Shown piece after piece: positions 49,835 to 58,914 of a DNA stretch of 64,000 nucleotides. Position numbers and translations under genes: made by a program. Below the pieces are notes generated by a model. The model ran no database searches. It saw nothing but the letters and a program-made list of their open reading frames with translations, and was not told where the DNA came from. How positions within the stretch are numbered: the stretch's first letter is position 1; each line of letters starts with the position of its first letter. This DNA comes from Photobacterium pectinilyticum (GTDB lineage: Bacteria > Pseudomonadota > Gammaproteobacteria > Enterobacterales > Vibrionaceae). The stretch covers positions 124,001 to 188,000 of the forward strand of contig NZ_JANEYT010000001.1 in the NCBI RefSeq assembly GCF_024357955.1, read 5' to 3'.

Positions 49835-49854
49835 TTGTAAGAGATCTCTTACAA
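49835..49854. promoter_or_regulatory. UvrY/VarA-type binding site upstream of csrB
   Basis: TGTAAGAGATCTCTTACA, a perfect palindrome (20 bp with the flanking T and A). This is the known UvrY/GacA/VarA consensus TGTAAG-N6-CTTACA. Its centre is about 180 bp upstream of the predicted csrB start, close to the distance in E. coli. Confidence 0.88.
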
Positions 49855-49883
49855 AGGGGACAGAGTATCACTGCTGAGAACAA

Positions 49884-49909
49884 AAAAGGGGGAAGCCAAG
49901 CCTCCCCCA
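49884..49909 (-). terminator. Terminator of the OmpU-like porin gene
   Basis: GGGGGAGGC-TTG-GCTTCCCCC with a T-run on the minus strand, 35 bp after the stop. Confidence 0.87.
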
Positions 49910-49941
49910 AACACAATGAACAGTCTAGCAATTAAATAAAA

Positions 49942-50955
49942 TTAGAAGTACAGACGCATACCGATAGTGAATGCGTTGTCGTCGAACATCTTTTGACCGT
50001 CAATAGCCGTTTTCTCAGTGTCAAAGCTCTGATCTGCATACTCCATGTAGGAAACGACTTGGCTGGTTAGCCAGTAGTCAGCACCAATGGTGTACTGGTT
50101 TAGCTTATTGTCTTTCGTGTCGTAATCTACATAGTCATATACGCCGTACAGACCGAACCCCATAGGGAAGTCGTAGCGCGCCATCGCACCAACACCGGTT
50201 TGCTCATCACCCGCGAAATCGTAATCAGAGTACATGGCCGCTAGAGACAACGCCTGCCATTCATAAGTGGCATTCAACGTCCAAGAGGTATCTTTATCAT
50301 CACCGAAGTAGGTACTCCTCTCGGTACGCTCTGACTGAGTGTAGGTACCCGATAGACCTAGACCGAAGTTGGAGTTCCACGCCGCACCTAATGCAAATGC
50401 TTGATCAATGTCTATATCGTCACTTTCTGTACCCGTGTGGTACTGAGCCATAACCGTAAAGTCATTGATATCAATCTTATACTCGATACCGTTGGTCAAG
50501 CGATCGGTTGCAGCGGCATCGGACTTGATGTTTGCCGTACCACCGTATTCCCACGTGATATCGTACTGGCCAGCCAAGGTATCTTGTACTGCTGACATGC
50601 GACCCATGCGGAACTCACCGAACTCACCACCGATGGCAACCGAGCCGAATTTCAAGAAATCTCCATCATCAAAGCCATCACCATCTTCAGGGATGATGTT
50701 AAACTCTTTCAGTACATCACCATTGATGTACATACCGTTATCCATAAAGTAATTGATGCTTAGGCCTAGCTCAGTACCTTCACCGGTGAAAGTGCTGTCT
50801 GCGCCCATATGACCATTGTCTGTCGTCTCGTAACGGGCACGTAGGTTACCGTATACGTTGACAGATAGATCATCTGATTTATAAACCTCTGCCGCCATTG
50901 CTGATGCGCTAGCCACTACCGAGCCGATTACGGCTGCAACTACTGTCTTTTTCAT
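49942..50955 (-). CDS. OmpU-like outer membrane porin
   Basis: A 337-residue general porin (Gram-negative porin family) from ATG 50955, where MKKTVVAAVIGSVVASASAMAA is a signal peptide and AGGAG precedes it. Sixteen-strand barrel features: VYGNLRARYE, GEFRMGRMSAVQD, ending in RLYF. It lies near toxRS, whose ToxR controls such porins. The longer upstream frame has no support. Could be named OmpU; the exact ortholog cannot be fixed by eye. Confidence 0.9.
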   Translation of the reverse strand: MKKTVVAAVIGSVVASASAMAAEVYKSDDLSVNVYGNLRARYETTDNGHMGADSTFTGEGTELGLSINYFMDNGMYINGDVLKEFNIIPEDGDGFDDGDFLKFGSVAIGGEFGEFRMGRMSAVQDTLAGQYDITWEYGGTANIKSDAAATDRLTNGIEYKIDINDFTVMAQYHTGTESDDIDIDQAFALGAAWNSNFGLGLSGTYTQSERTERSTYFGDDKDTSWTLNATYEWQALSLAAMYSDYDFAGDEQTGVGAMARYDFPMGFGLYGVYDYVDYDTKDNKLNQYTIGADYWLTSQVVSYMEYADQSFDTEKTAIDGQKMFDDNAFTIGMRLYF

Positions 50956-51255
50956 GTTCACTCCTAATCGTTCCCTGACCTTAAATAGTCGAAAACTTAG
51001 TATTAATTTTTTATTTGATACGCCGGCAATGACGATTGTTTTACAACCCTCAATAATTATTTCCCGGCAAGTGACACTATTATTTAACACATGAAAACAA
51101 CTAGTTAGGAACAAAAATCCTATTAAAGAATATTTTGATAGAAATTATTAGAAAACAACTTGAAATGAAAACTAAATTTTTCTTTAGCCTTCTAAAGCAG
51201 CTAAATTTGGCTTTATAAGTAACTGATATGACAAGTAAGTAATAAAAAGACAAAA
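50956..51255 (-). promoter_or_regulatory. Porin promoter region
   Basis: 300 bp of AT-rich DNA upstream of the porin. It contains a TGAAATGAAAACTAAA stretch (51161-51176) that loosely resembles the direct-repeat ToxR sites seen at ompU promoters. No gene is seen. ToxR control is inference. Confidence 0.4.
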
Positions 51256-51285
51256 AAATACCAACGATAAACGTTGGTATTTTTA
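51256..51285 (-). terminator. Terminator of recR
   Basis: AATACCAACG-TTTAT-CGTTGGTATT followed by a T-run on the minus strand, about 40 bp after the recR stop. Its arms resemble the ends of the MITE-like repeat (TACCAA). Confidence 0.87.
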
Positions 51286-51320
51286 TTAAATAACTTTATA
51301 TAAAACAAGTTTTATATGTA

Positions 51321-51923
51321 TCAGTAAAGTTTTTGCCGTCCCGCTAGGGAGTGGGACAACGTCGTACCGTCGACAAGCTCTAGTTCACCACCGACAGGCA
51401 CGCCATGGGCAATCCGTGAGGCTGGAATCGAATACTCACTGCATAGCTCAGCAATGTAATGAGCGGTCGCTTCACCTTCCACCGTTGGGTTCGTCGCCAA
51501 GATCAACTCGTTAATCGGCTCGTTTTGCAAACGAAACTCCAAAGTATCTAGGCCAATGTCCGAAGGGCCAATGCCATCAAGTGGTGACAGGTGTCCCATC
51601 AACACAAAATAACGGCCAGAGAACTGCCCAGTTGCTTCAACCGCCACGATATCTGCCGGTGATTCCACCACACAGATCTCACCGTTTTCCTGACGACGAG
51701 GGTTAACGCAAATAGCACAAACCTCTTCTTCAGTAAACGTGCGGCAGTCGCGGCAGTGGCCAATCTCGATCATTGCCTTACTCAGAGCATCAGCCAGTTG
51801 CAGGCCACCCTGTCGATTTCTCTGTAACAAACTGAAGGCCATACGTTGCGCTGACTTGGGACCGACCCCAGGCAGGCACCGTAAGGCCTCCATCAGTTGT
51901 TCCAGTAAGTGACTGGTACGCAT
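51321..51923 (-). CDS. recR: Recombination protein RecR
   Basis: A 200-residue protein. HhH motif near [15 protein letters not shown], four-cysteine zinc site with [16 protein letters not shown], and a Toprim domain ([24 protein letters not shown]). Works with RecF and RecO in gap repair. Three bases after ybaB, an old conserved pair. Confidence 0.97.
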   Translation of the reverse strand: MRTSHLLEQLMEALRCLPGVGPKSAQRMAFSLLQRNRQGGLQLADALSKAMIEIGHCRDCRTFTEEEVCAICVNPRRQENGEICVVESPADIVAVEATGQFSGRYFVLMGHLSPLDGIGPSDIGLDTLEFRLQNEPINELILATNPTVEGEATAHYIAELCSEYSIPASRIAHGVPVGGELELVDGTTLSHSLAGRQKLY

Positions 51924-51926
51924 TAA

Positions 51927-52256
51927 TTAGAATGGCATCTTGAAGCCGGCTGGTAAGTTCATACCACCGGTTACGCCTGCCATTTTTTCTTTCTGCGCTT
52001 CTTCGATACGACGAGCGGCGTCGTTAAACGCTGCCGCAATCAGATCTTCTAGCATGTCTTTGTCGTCTTCCATCAAGCTTTCATCCAGCTCAACGCGACG
52101 TACACTGTGGCTACCAGTTAGAGTCACTTTTACCAGGCCAGCACCAGACTCGCCGGTCACTTCCATATTTGCGATCTCTTCCTGCATTTCCTGCATGCGC
52201 TCTTGCATCTGTTGCGCCTGCTTCATCATGTTAGCCATACCGCCTTTACCAAACAT
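51927..52256 (-). CDS. ybaB: Nucleoid-associated protein YbaB/EbfC
   Basis: A 109-residue protein of the YbaB family with the central [29 protein letters not shown] and [15 protein letters not shown]. It binds DNA as a dimer. Order dnaX-ybaB-recR is the classic operon. Confidence 0.96.
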   Translation of the reverse strand: MFGKGGMANMMKQAQQMQERMQEMQEEIANMEVTGESGAGLVKVTLTGSHSVRRVELDESLMEDDKDMLEDLIAAAFNDAARRIEEAQKEKMAGVTGGMNLPAGFKMPF

Positions 52257-52283
52257 ATCTTCTCTCTCTGTGGTCTGGTTAAT

Positions 52284-54515
52284 CTATAAGGGTCTTACGC
52301 TATCTTCATCAAGTACAGCAGAAAACCGCTGACAAATGAAATTAACGTTCGGATCGGACATTAAGCTTTGCTTGGCCTGATCCAATTTCTGCTGATAAAT
52401 CGCCTCACGCCATTCAAGGGGCGAGCGGCCATTATCATTTAATTCAACGTCTAGCGACACGGTCTCAGCAAAAAGTTCACTCATTGCCATCGCCAGTTGC
52501 TCCCGCGCCTTGGGGGTATTCAGGTGCTGCTGAGAAGGGCGGAGACATAATTTCACCTGATTACCTTCTCTTTCGAACGCTGAATTAAGTGCCAGCTGCT
52601 GAACCATACGGCCAACTTGCAGCTTGGTCACCCAATCCGACCAACTATCCTGAATTGCTGCTTCCTTGACAAGTAATTTCACCATTTCAGGTGTCTTTTC
52701 ATGCTCTAAGGCTTGTTTCAAAAGCTTGGGAGCAATGACTTGCTGAGTCTCGGTCGATTCAGGAAGCATGGTCGGGCGCCATCGGTACTCGGAGGAATCA
52801 TCACCTCGCGGCTCCATGGCGTCAACCTGCGCTGCCGCTGTTATCGGTGCACCCGGTACCGGCATCGCATTTCCAGCCGCCTTTACCTGACCATTTTGCT
52901 TACTGGCAATACGATCAAGTACGCTGCTGCTTGCAACCTTTGTAGCCCGTACCGGTTCACCCTTTTTTCCGTTGTCCGGCCCACGGCCGTCACGCTTGTT
53001 TTTACTGCGAAGCTGGTTTCTTGCCGCCAGTAGCCCAGACGCTGCCGATGAGGGTTGAGACTGGGATTGAGCCGGGGCTGTCGGCGCCATTTGCTGTTGA
53101 GGAGCAACCTGAGTTTGTGCTGGCTGATGGCTTGGTGATGACTGATAGCTTGGTGCTGGCGCAGTACCGACTGAATCATACCCCGCTGGCGGCTGGTGCT
53201 CTGGCATCGGCTGTTCATAACCGGTTTGTGGTTGGTTATTCTGCGGCTGACCCTGTGGTGGCTGCCTCTGGGGCGACATAGTCTGCTGCGGAGCCGCCGC
53301 CTGACTGCCATTCATCTGTGCTTTCAGTGCCTGCACCCGCTGAATACCCTGCTCTTGTACCTGCGACGGCTGTGCCGCTGCTGGTTGAGTTGTTGGTACA
53401 GCGATAGGCTGCGGTGTCACGGCATTAACCGATACCGGCCTAAAAGCCAGCATACGAAGTAACACCATTTCTAGGCCGGTCCGGCCGTCAGGGGCAAAAG
53501 CCAAATCCTGGCGTCCCTGAAGGGCAATCTGGTAACTAAGCTGGACTTCTTGTGGTGATACCGACTGGCTCAACGTGCTAATTCGCGATGCATCTGGAGC
53601 ACTGTCATCCAGCGAAGCTGGCAACGCCTGATGCATCGCAACACGGTGAAGCTGGGTAGCCATTTCACGTAGCAAACTATCCCACTCGACACCGACCGAG
53701 GCAAGCTCTTCCAAACAAGCCATCGCAGGCTGTGCTTCGCCACCCGCAACGGTTTCAAGCAGATAAAGAGCCTGTTCGGTATTGAGAGTACCCAACATTT
53801 CCGACACGGCATCCGCCTCAACCTGGCCATTACCCAGCGCAATCGCCTGATCGGTTAAGCTCAGAGCATCTCGCATACTGCCTTCGGCGGCACGAGAGAT
53901 CAGTCCCAGTGCCCTAGAATCAAATGCAACTTGCTCTTCGCCCAGAACCTTTTCCAACTGCGTCTGGATCTGGCTATTGTCCAGGTGCTTAAGATGGAAC
54001 TGCAGGCAGCGGGACAGGATAGTAACCGGTAGTTTTTGCGGGTCGGTGGTCGCCAGAATAAATTTTACATACTCAGGCGGCTCTTCAAGCGTTTTCAGCA
54101 AAGCGTTAAAACTATGACGAGAGAGCATGTGCACTTCGTCAATCAGGTATACCTTGTAACGACCACGCGCCGGCTTATACTGGACGTTATCCAGTAGATC
54201 TCGGGTATCTTCGACCTTGGTACGTGATGCCGCATCAATTTCAAGCAAATCGACAAATCTACCTTCATCGATTTCTCGGCAGGTTTCGCACTGGCCACAT
54301 GGCGAGGCTGTAACACCTTGCTCACAGTTCAGGCCCTTGGCAAAAATACGGGCAATCGTGGTTTTACCTACCCCTCTTGTTCCACTGAACAAGTAGGCAT
54401 GGTGAAGACGGTTATGGGCAAGCGCATTGGCCAGTGCCGTCAAGACATGGGACTGACCGACCACATCATCAAACTGGTGCGGACGCCATTTACGTGCCAG
54501 AACCTGATAACTCAT
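52284..54515 (-). CDS. dnaX: DNA polymerase III tau/gamma subunit
   Basis: A 743-residue tau protein. AAA+ clamp loader with FSGTRGVGKTT (about 40-50), zinc Cys in CEQGVTASPCGQCETC, DEVHMLS, and the SRCLQF arginine finger. After about residue 370 there is an unusually long Gln/Pro/Ala-rich linker (about 150 residues), then the C-terminal tau region. A slippery A AAA AAG heptamer is in frame at codons 516-518 (see 52957-52968), giving gamma of about 519 residues. E. coli tau is 643 residues, so this form is about 100 longer, mostly in the linker. Confidence 0.97.
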   Translation of the reverse strand: MSYQVLARKWRPHQFDDVVGQSHVLTALANALAHNRLHHAYLFSGTRGVGKTTIARIFAKGLNCEQGVTASPCGQCETCREIDEGRFVDLLEIDAASRTKVEDTRDLLDNVQYKPARGRYKVYLIDEVHMLSRHSFNALLKTLEEPPEYVKFILATTDPQKLPVTILSRCLQFHLKHLDNSQIQTQLEKVLGEEQVAFDSRALGLISRAAEGSMRDALSLTDQAIALGNGQVEADAVSEMLGTLNTEQALYLLETVAGGEAQPAMACLEELASVGVEWDSLLREMATQLHRVAMHQALPASLDDSAPDASRISTLSQSVSPQEVQLSYQIALQGRQDLAFAPDGRTGLEMVLLRMLAFRPVSVNAVTPQPIAVPTTQPAAAQPSQVQEQGIQRVQALKAQMNGSQAAAPQQTMSPQRQPPQGQPQNNQPQTGYEQPMPEHQPPAGYDSVGTAPAPSYQSSPSHQPAQTQVAPQQQMAPTAPAQSQSQPSSAASGLLAARNQLRSKNKRDGRGPDNGKKGEPVRATKVASSSVLDRIASKQNGQVKAAGNAMPVPGAPITAAAQVDAMEPRGDDSSEYRWRPTMLPESTETQQVIAPKLLKQALEHEKTPEMVKLLVKEAAIQDSWSDWVTKLQVGRMVQQLALNSAFEREGNQVKLCLRPSQQHLNTPKAREQLAMAMSELFAETVSLDVELNDNGRSPLEWREAIYQQKLDQAKQSLMSDPNVNFICQRFSAVLDEDSVRPL
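52957..52968 (-). other. Programmed -1 frameshift site in dnaX
   Basis: On the minus strand the frame reads GGA AAA AAG GGT GAA; the heptamer is A AAA AAG. A -1 slip gives AAA AAA GGG TGA, so translation stops after one added Gly. This is the E. coli arrangement that yields gamma. No clear downstream hairpin was seen by eye. Confidence 0.85.
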
Positions 54516-54667
54516 GTTAACTAACCTTACAGAATCAAGAACTCAATGCTAGCACAGGGAGGATTTTTGAGCGAGAGGACGCTCCAACGAGCGCCCAATG
54601 ATTAGCCAGCTACCACAGAAAAATATAACTTAGAGGTAAGCTGAATGACCAAAACAGAAGAAGATGA

Positions 54668-55213
54668 TTAGTGGCCGTCGAAATCACAGATACTGAACAC
54701 GTTCAGGTCGATCCCTTTCAGTCGCTCTTCGCCACCAATGTCCGGTAGGTTGATGACGAAAGCAGCATCTTCAACGATGCCACCTAAGCGGCGTACCAGC
54801 TTGGTTGTCGCTTCAATGGTGCCACCGGTTGCCAGCAAATCATCGACCAGCAAAACCTTGTCGCCTTCTTTGATCGCATCGACGTGGATCTCAAGCGTAT
54901 CCTGCCCATACTCTAGCTCGTAGCTCTCACCAATCACTTCACGTGGCAACTTGCCAGGCTTACGAACCGGCACAAAACCTACGCCCAATTCAAGAGCCAG
55001 AGGGGCACCGAACAAAAAGCCACGCGCCTCAGTACCAATTACCTTAGTGATCCCTTTACCTTTATATTTATCGATGAGGATCTCCATGGTCGCGCGGTAA
55101 GCGGCTGGATCTTCCATCAGGCTAGTCACATCGCGAAACAGGATCCCTGGCTTTGGATAATCAGGAATGGATTTGATGCTATTTTTGATCAACGCGAGCT
55201 TTTCTTGGGTCAT
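54668..55213 (-). CDS. apt: Adenine phosphoribosyltransferase
   Basis: A 181-residue PRTase from ATG 55213 ([16 protein letters not shown]), the normal start; the frame to 55252 adds an unlikely Cys-rich tip. [26 protein letters not shown] and the PRPP loop [13 protein letters not shown]. Recycles adenine to AMP. Upstream of dnaX, as in E. coli. Confidence 0.96.
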   Translation of the reverse strand: MTQEKLALIKNSIKSIPDYPKPGILFRDVTSLMEDPAAYRATMEILIDKYKGKGITKVIGTEARGFLFGAPLALELGVGFVPVRKPGKLPREVIGESYELEYGQDTLEIHVDAIKEGDKVLLVDDLLATGGTIEATTKLVRRLGGIVEDAAFVINLPDIGGEERLKGIDLNVFSICDFDGH

Positions 55214-55368
55214 AATAATTTTCCAATAAATAATACGGCAGCATGATGACACACTGCCGAAAAAACTGGTTCAAATAGTAGTTTTTTTCCCATGGCGGGG
55301 CAAGGATTGCTACATACTCAACGTTCAGAGGATGATCCAGATACCATCAAAGAGTGACGAGGGGCCTG

Positions 55369-55749
55369 CTAACCTTGCGCCGTGGAATGATCGCGCTCAG
55401 GTAAGCGGTTAAACCAAACCAGCAGAATAACCAACATACCCACCAGCATGACTTTGTGCCAAAGCAGCGGCACGAGGAAAATAGACAGGCTAAAACTGGC
55501 GACAATCATGATATTGGCTCGTCGCTTAACGTGTTTGGACACCGCTCGGTGATGGTGCCAATTCTGCAAAATAGGGCCAAATCTCGGATGGTTAAGCAGC
55601 CAATGGTTGAGCTTTGGCGATCCCCGCATGAAACAGGCACTGGCTAGCAGCAAAAATGGCGTCGTGGGTAGCAGTGGCAGAAAGGCCCCGACTAGCCCCA
55701 AGGCAACACAGACCCAGCCACATAACAACAGAAGTGTTTTCTTTACCAT
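55369..55749 (-). CDS. ybaN: YbaN family membrane protein (DUF454)
   Basis: A 126-residue protein: two N-terminal helices with LGLVGAFLPLLPTTPFLLLASACF (the DUF454 signature), the loop FGPILQNWHHHRAVSKHVKRRA, and two C-terminal helices. Inner membrane, unknown function. Near apt as in E. coli. Confidence 0.9.
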   Translation of the reverse strand: MVKKTLLLLCGWVCVALGLVGAFLPLLPTTPFLLLASACFMRGSPKLNHWLLNHPRFGPILQNWHHHRAVSKHVKRRANIMIVASFSLSIFLVPLLWHKVMLVGMLVILLVWFNRLPERDHSTAQG

Positions 55750-55795
55750 AGCGAAACGGCTCTTTACCCTTTACTACGAGTTTACCAGCTAAAAT

Positions 55796-55841
55796 AAAAA
55801 TACCAACAATCCAAATCTTGTCAGAGTGGATTGTTGGTATT
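55796..55841 (-). terminator. Terminator after the 38-residue gene
   Basis: ATACCAACAATCCA and TGGATTGTTGGTAT arms with a 14-base loop; minus-strand tail TTTTATTTT. Strong, and usable in both directions. Confidence 0.85.
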
Positions 55842-55850
55842 TATTTCAAG

Positions 55851-55879
55851 CCTCATAAGCATCGTCAGTGCTTATGAGG
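55851..55879. other. Hairpin over the end of the 38-residue gene
   Basis: Perfect 11-bp arms CCTCATAAGCA and TGCTTATGAGG with a 7-base loop. It includes the TAA stop (55872-55874), so the stop codon lies inside the stem. Confidence 0.8.
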
Positions 55880-55988
55880 TAAGCATACCGATCCAAGTTA
55901 AGATTGCGGGTAGTGTCGGCAGCGCCAACACAGCAACAAAACCGAAGAAATATTTAACGTTATACGGATCTTGAAATCCCTGCTCCAT
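55872..55988 (-). CDS. Uncharacterised 38-residue membrane microprotein
   Basis: ATG at 55988 with AGGA 8 bases upstream; TAA at 55872-55874. The product begins MEQGFQDPYNVKYFFGFVAV, then a hydrophobic core LALPTLPAILTWIGML and a short tail. One membrane span. The gene has its own hairpin and terminator, which supports expression. I do not recognise the family. Confidence 0.6.
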   Translation of the reverse strand: MEQGFQDPYNVKYFFGFVAVLALPTLPAILTWIGMLTS

Positions 55989-56130
55989 GGTAGACTTCCT
56001 TTATTGATTGATTAGGTATTAACAGCTCTTAGGCCGCCATTTATTTGTGCAATCAATATAGCGGAAAGGTACTACGACAAAAACCGAGAGAATTTATGGT
56101 TATTGCCATACAACCCCATAATTATTTGAT

Positions 56131-56149
56131 TCAAATCACAATCATTCTC
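56131..56149 (-). promoter_or_regulatory. Weak Fur-like site before the dksA-like gene
   Basis: GAGAATGATTGTGATTTGA on the minus strand agrees with the Fur consensus at about 12 of 19 positions. It lies about 50 bp upstream of the dksA-like start and about 145 bp from the microprotein start. Low certainty. Confidence 0.3.
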
Positions 56150-56198
56150 AAGGATCGTCTTAGACTGAAATAATCACTAATAAAATAATAAAAGGCTT

Positions 56199-56564
56199 AT
56201 GACAACGTCAGATAAACTTTACGAGCAGCTGCAACAGCGCCTGGAACAAGAGCACGGTATGTTGTCACGCGAACTCAAGCACGAGATGCTACTCAATACC
56301 TTGGTGCCGTCGGCAACAGCGATTGAGGATGCCGAATTGAGCGAGTTAATCGTGATGGCCAAATCTGCATTCATTCCCAACCTATTTGATTTGGCCGTTC
56401 GAATGGAGCGCATTGACGCGGCAGTATGCTCGGTCAAGCTGGGGATGTATGGACTGTGTGTCGATTGCGAAGATGAAATTGCAATTGAAGATCTTGAAAA
56501 AGACCCAGCTCAACCGCGCTGCAGCAGTTGCCGCGAGCACAGCCGCTACCACCACGACAACTAA
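56199..56564 (+). CDS. TraR/DksA-type zinc finger protein
   Basis: A 121-residue protein with a helical N-terminal part (about 1-75) and a four-cysteine zinc finger CVDCEDEI...RCSSCREH near the C-terminus, the TraR/DksA pattern (YGLCVDC). It lacks the DksA coiled-coil tip motif with DxxDxA as far as I can see (MERIDAAVCS is the closest part), so it is a DksA-like protein, not DksA itself. Role at RNA polymerase is inferred from the family. Confidence 0.8.
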   Translation: MTTSDKLYEQLQQRLEQEHGMLSRELKHEMLLNTLVPSATAIEDAELSELIVMAKSAFIPNLFDLAVRMERIDAAVCSVKLGMYGLCVDCEDEIAIEDLEKDPAQPRCSSCREHSRYHHDN

Positions 56565-56645
56565 TACACCAATAAGCGAGCTCTCCCGCCTCTTGGTATA
56601 TCAGGGTTTCAGCTAATACAGTACCGCCCTGAATACGGCTTGTCA

Positions 56646-57287
56646 TTAGGGCGCTGATTGCTGCTTAACCCATTGCTCAAAAGCAACTCTTTCTTCCGCA
56701 TTGGCTTTGCTATACCAGAGCTTGAGCTGGATAAATGCATCGCCAGTGATGCTGACTTCCCCTTTATCACTCACTTCGACTGTTGCCTGTTCTAGATCGA
56801 CCGCGTAACCTTCTTCAAAAGTGATCCCGTGTTCACGGTTGTAATCGGCAACCAAGCCTTCCATGTCGCTATAAGACGCGAAACCTTTGCCTTGCAACTC
56901 GACATGCTCAAGCGCCTTCGTGGTGCCATCCGCCAATTCAAGCTGCCATTCAGGGCCGCGCTGGAAATAGGCTTTAGCCTGACTCAGGCTCGATAATCGA
57001 GGCAAGACAATAGTGGCATCCTGTTTGGGCACATCCATCTCAAACAGGTATGGTCGCGTAGTGTACATCTTGCTCTTCGAGCCATCTTTAACTTCGCCGT
57101 CAAAACGAACCACTACCTGATGTTGACCTTCGGTCAGCTCAATACTGTCGGCTTCTGACCAAAACGTTGACTCGACTTGCTTACCATCCACTACCAGCAG
57201 CTTGATGTTTTGGCCGGTACTCAGTGTGGCTGCCTGCAGGCCCACCGGCAGCGCCATTAGCCCAATGGCCACTAACCATTTATTCAT
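56646..57287 (-). CDS. DUF2057 family secreted protein (YccT-like)
   Basis: A 213-residue protein from ATG 57287 with AGGGA upstream. Signal peptide about 1-19 (VGLQA|A). The region [13 protein letters not shown] followed by GQHQVVVRF and [10 protein letters not shown] fits DUF2057 (YccT). It is periplasmic; E. coli YccT affects curli formation. The C-terminal part ([20 protein letters not shown]) is helical. Confidence 0.85.
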   Translation of the reverse strand: MNKWLVAIGLMALPVGLQAATLSTGQNIKLLVVDGKQVESTFWSEADSIELTEGQHQVVVRFDGEVKDGSKSKMYTTRPYLFEMDVPKQDATIVLPRLSSLSQAKAYFQRGPEWQLELADGTTKALEHVELQGKGFASYSDMEGLVADYNREHGITFEEGYAVDLEQATVEVSDKGEVSITGDAFIQLKLWYSKANAEERVAFEQWVKQQSAP

Positions 57288-57339
57288 TGTTAATCCCTTA
57301 CTTGCTGTCATAACACAATTTTGTCATCACTAAGATAAC

Positions 57340-57370
57340 AAAAAGCCGCCTGAATGAGGCGGCTTTTTTT
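57340..57370 (-). terminator. Terminator of the second porin gene
   Basis: AAAAGCCGCC / GGCGGCTTTT stem with a short loop, T-run on the minus strand, 28 bp after the porin stop. Confidence 0.9.
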
Positions 57371-57398
57371 GGGAGCGTTTCTTAACCGAAAATGACGA

Positions 57399-58376
57399 TT
57401 AGAAGATGACTTCCATACCAACTACATAACCGAACTCTGCGTCGTCAACGTCTGTGTAGCCGATTTCAGCGTAAGCTTTTACGTTGCTGTGAAGCTGCTC
57501 AGTCACGTTCGCATAGAAAGTGTTGGCATCTTCAGAGTCTTTGCCGCCAGCTGTAGACTTAAAGTCAGCATTTAAGTAAGTGTAACCAAGAGCAAAGGTG
57601 GTTTTGTCCATAGTGTATGAACCAGCAAGGGCTGCTGTGTCAGCTTCAACTTTACCGGTATTATCTTCATACTCAACTTGACCGAAAGAAGCAGATAGGG
57701 CGATAGCGCCCATGTAGTATTCTGCCTCTAGATTATAACCGTCAATGTCAAGAACGGAGCCATCACCAAAGAATGAAGTGAATGAACCTTTAACATCAGA
57801 ACCTGAGTATAGGTATACACGGGCATCAAAGTCACCAAAGCGGGCACCTAGACGACCATCGATAATATCGGTATCTGTTGTATCACTATCATTATCTTCA
57901 CCAACAATACCAGAAATACCGGCATAGAACTGGCCGTTATCGAAAACGTATTTGATAGCCCGATTACCTTCAGCCTGCACAAAATCCAGACCGTCACCAC
58001 CTAGCTCGTAATCTTTACCGATACCTGAGTCATCGGCAATCAAGAGCTGGCGACCGAACGTTAGGGTACCAAAATCACCACCAAGACCGACGAACAACTT
58101 ATCGTTTGATACCTTTGAGTCAGCATTATCATCAAACGAGAAACCGATACCGGCAACCGCATTTAGCTGGTTAGATAGTGCAATCGTAGTATTTAACTGT
58201 AGATCACCATCATCCAAACGTAATTCTGCGTTGCTATCTTGGGCATATCCTTGCATGAACTGAACTTCCGCAGCACCGGTAAGGTCAACGAGAACGCCGT
58301 TTGCGTCATATAGGTTGATGCCAGCTTGCGCTGAGCCTGCTGCTAGTACTGCTAGAGCTAGAAGAGTCTTTTTCAT
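57399..58376 (-). CDS. Outer membrane porin (OmpH/OmpL-type)
   Basis: A 325-residue porin from ATG 58376 (signal peptide MKKTLLALAVLAAGSAQA). Barrel features: GAAEVQFMQGYAQD, FGTLTFGRQLL, YYMGAIALSASFG, ending in MEVIF. Similar in size and style to Photobacterium OmpH/OmpL porins, which answer to pressure in P. profundum; the identity of this one is not fixed. A second porin, different from the OmpU-like one at 49942. Confidence 0.87.
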   Translation of the reverse strand: MKKTLLALAVLAAGSAQAGINLYDANGVLVDLTGAAEVQFMQGYAQDSNAELRLDDGDLQLNTTIALSNQLNAVAGIGFSFDDNADSKVSNDKLFVGLGGDFGTLTFGRQLLIADDSGIGKDYELGGDGLDFVQAEGNRAIKYVFDNGQFYAGISGIVGEDNDSDTTDTDIIDGRLGARFGDFDARVYLYSGSDVKGSFTSFFGDGSVLDIDGYNLEAEYYMGAIALSASFGQVEYEDNTGKVEADTAALAGSYTMDKTTFALGYTYLNADFKSTAGGKDSEDANTFYANVTEQLHSNVKAYAEIGYTDVDDAEFGYVVGMEVIF

Positions 58377-58914
58377 AATATCCACTGCCTTTTCTTATTT
58401 AGACTGGAATTCCTGTTTCCAGAATTCCTTTTCTTTTTTTATCCCCAGTTTTCCATGCCCTACAAACATATAACGCATTAAGAAAACTAAAGAGTCGAAA
58501 TTTATGGAACTCATCCTGACAGAAGATTCCTCTTTGTGTCAAATCTTCTAAAGCTAAACTAAAAAAACATTAACAGGCATTAAATTCAACAGGTTACAAA
58601 ATACACGCATGCTAATTGAGCATTGTTTTTATATAAAAAATACCTATTCATAAAAAAGTAATGCATGAATTATCAACACAAAAAACTACAAATTTAGCAA
58701 AATAAAGCAACTAGAAGCGCAAAACACCGCGACTAGCAGATATTTGTGGTGATTTAGCATTAAAAACCATCGGCACAGATCTGCTTCCCACTAGTTCAAT
58801 CTTATTTCGTGAACTGGTTCTCATTTTTAAAAGGCAAAGCTCAAAAACCAGTGAGCGGTCACATTCAGATGTTCGTGCTATAATGCGCGCCCCTGTCCCG
58901 ATGAAGTTTCAGTT
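58377..58914. promoter_or_regulatory. Divergent control region between porin 2 and dinG
   Basis: About 540 bp, AT-rich. Near dinG there is a consensus -10 TATAAT (58879-58884). A GGAATTC/GAATTCC hairpin (58406-58428) would lie in the porin 5' leader, about 30 bases before its start. An imperfect CTGG...CCAG repeat occurs near 58815-58850, but no true LexA box (CTGT-N8-ACAG) was found. Confidence 0.5.

Noticed and set aside
58800-58860. LexA (SOS) box for dinG
   Set aside because: Only an imperfect CTGG...CCAG repeat is present. The CTGT-N8-ACAG core is missing.
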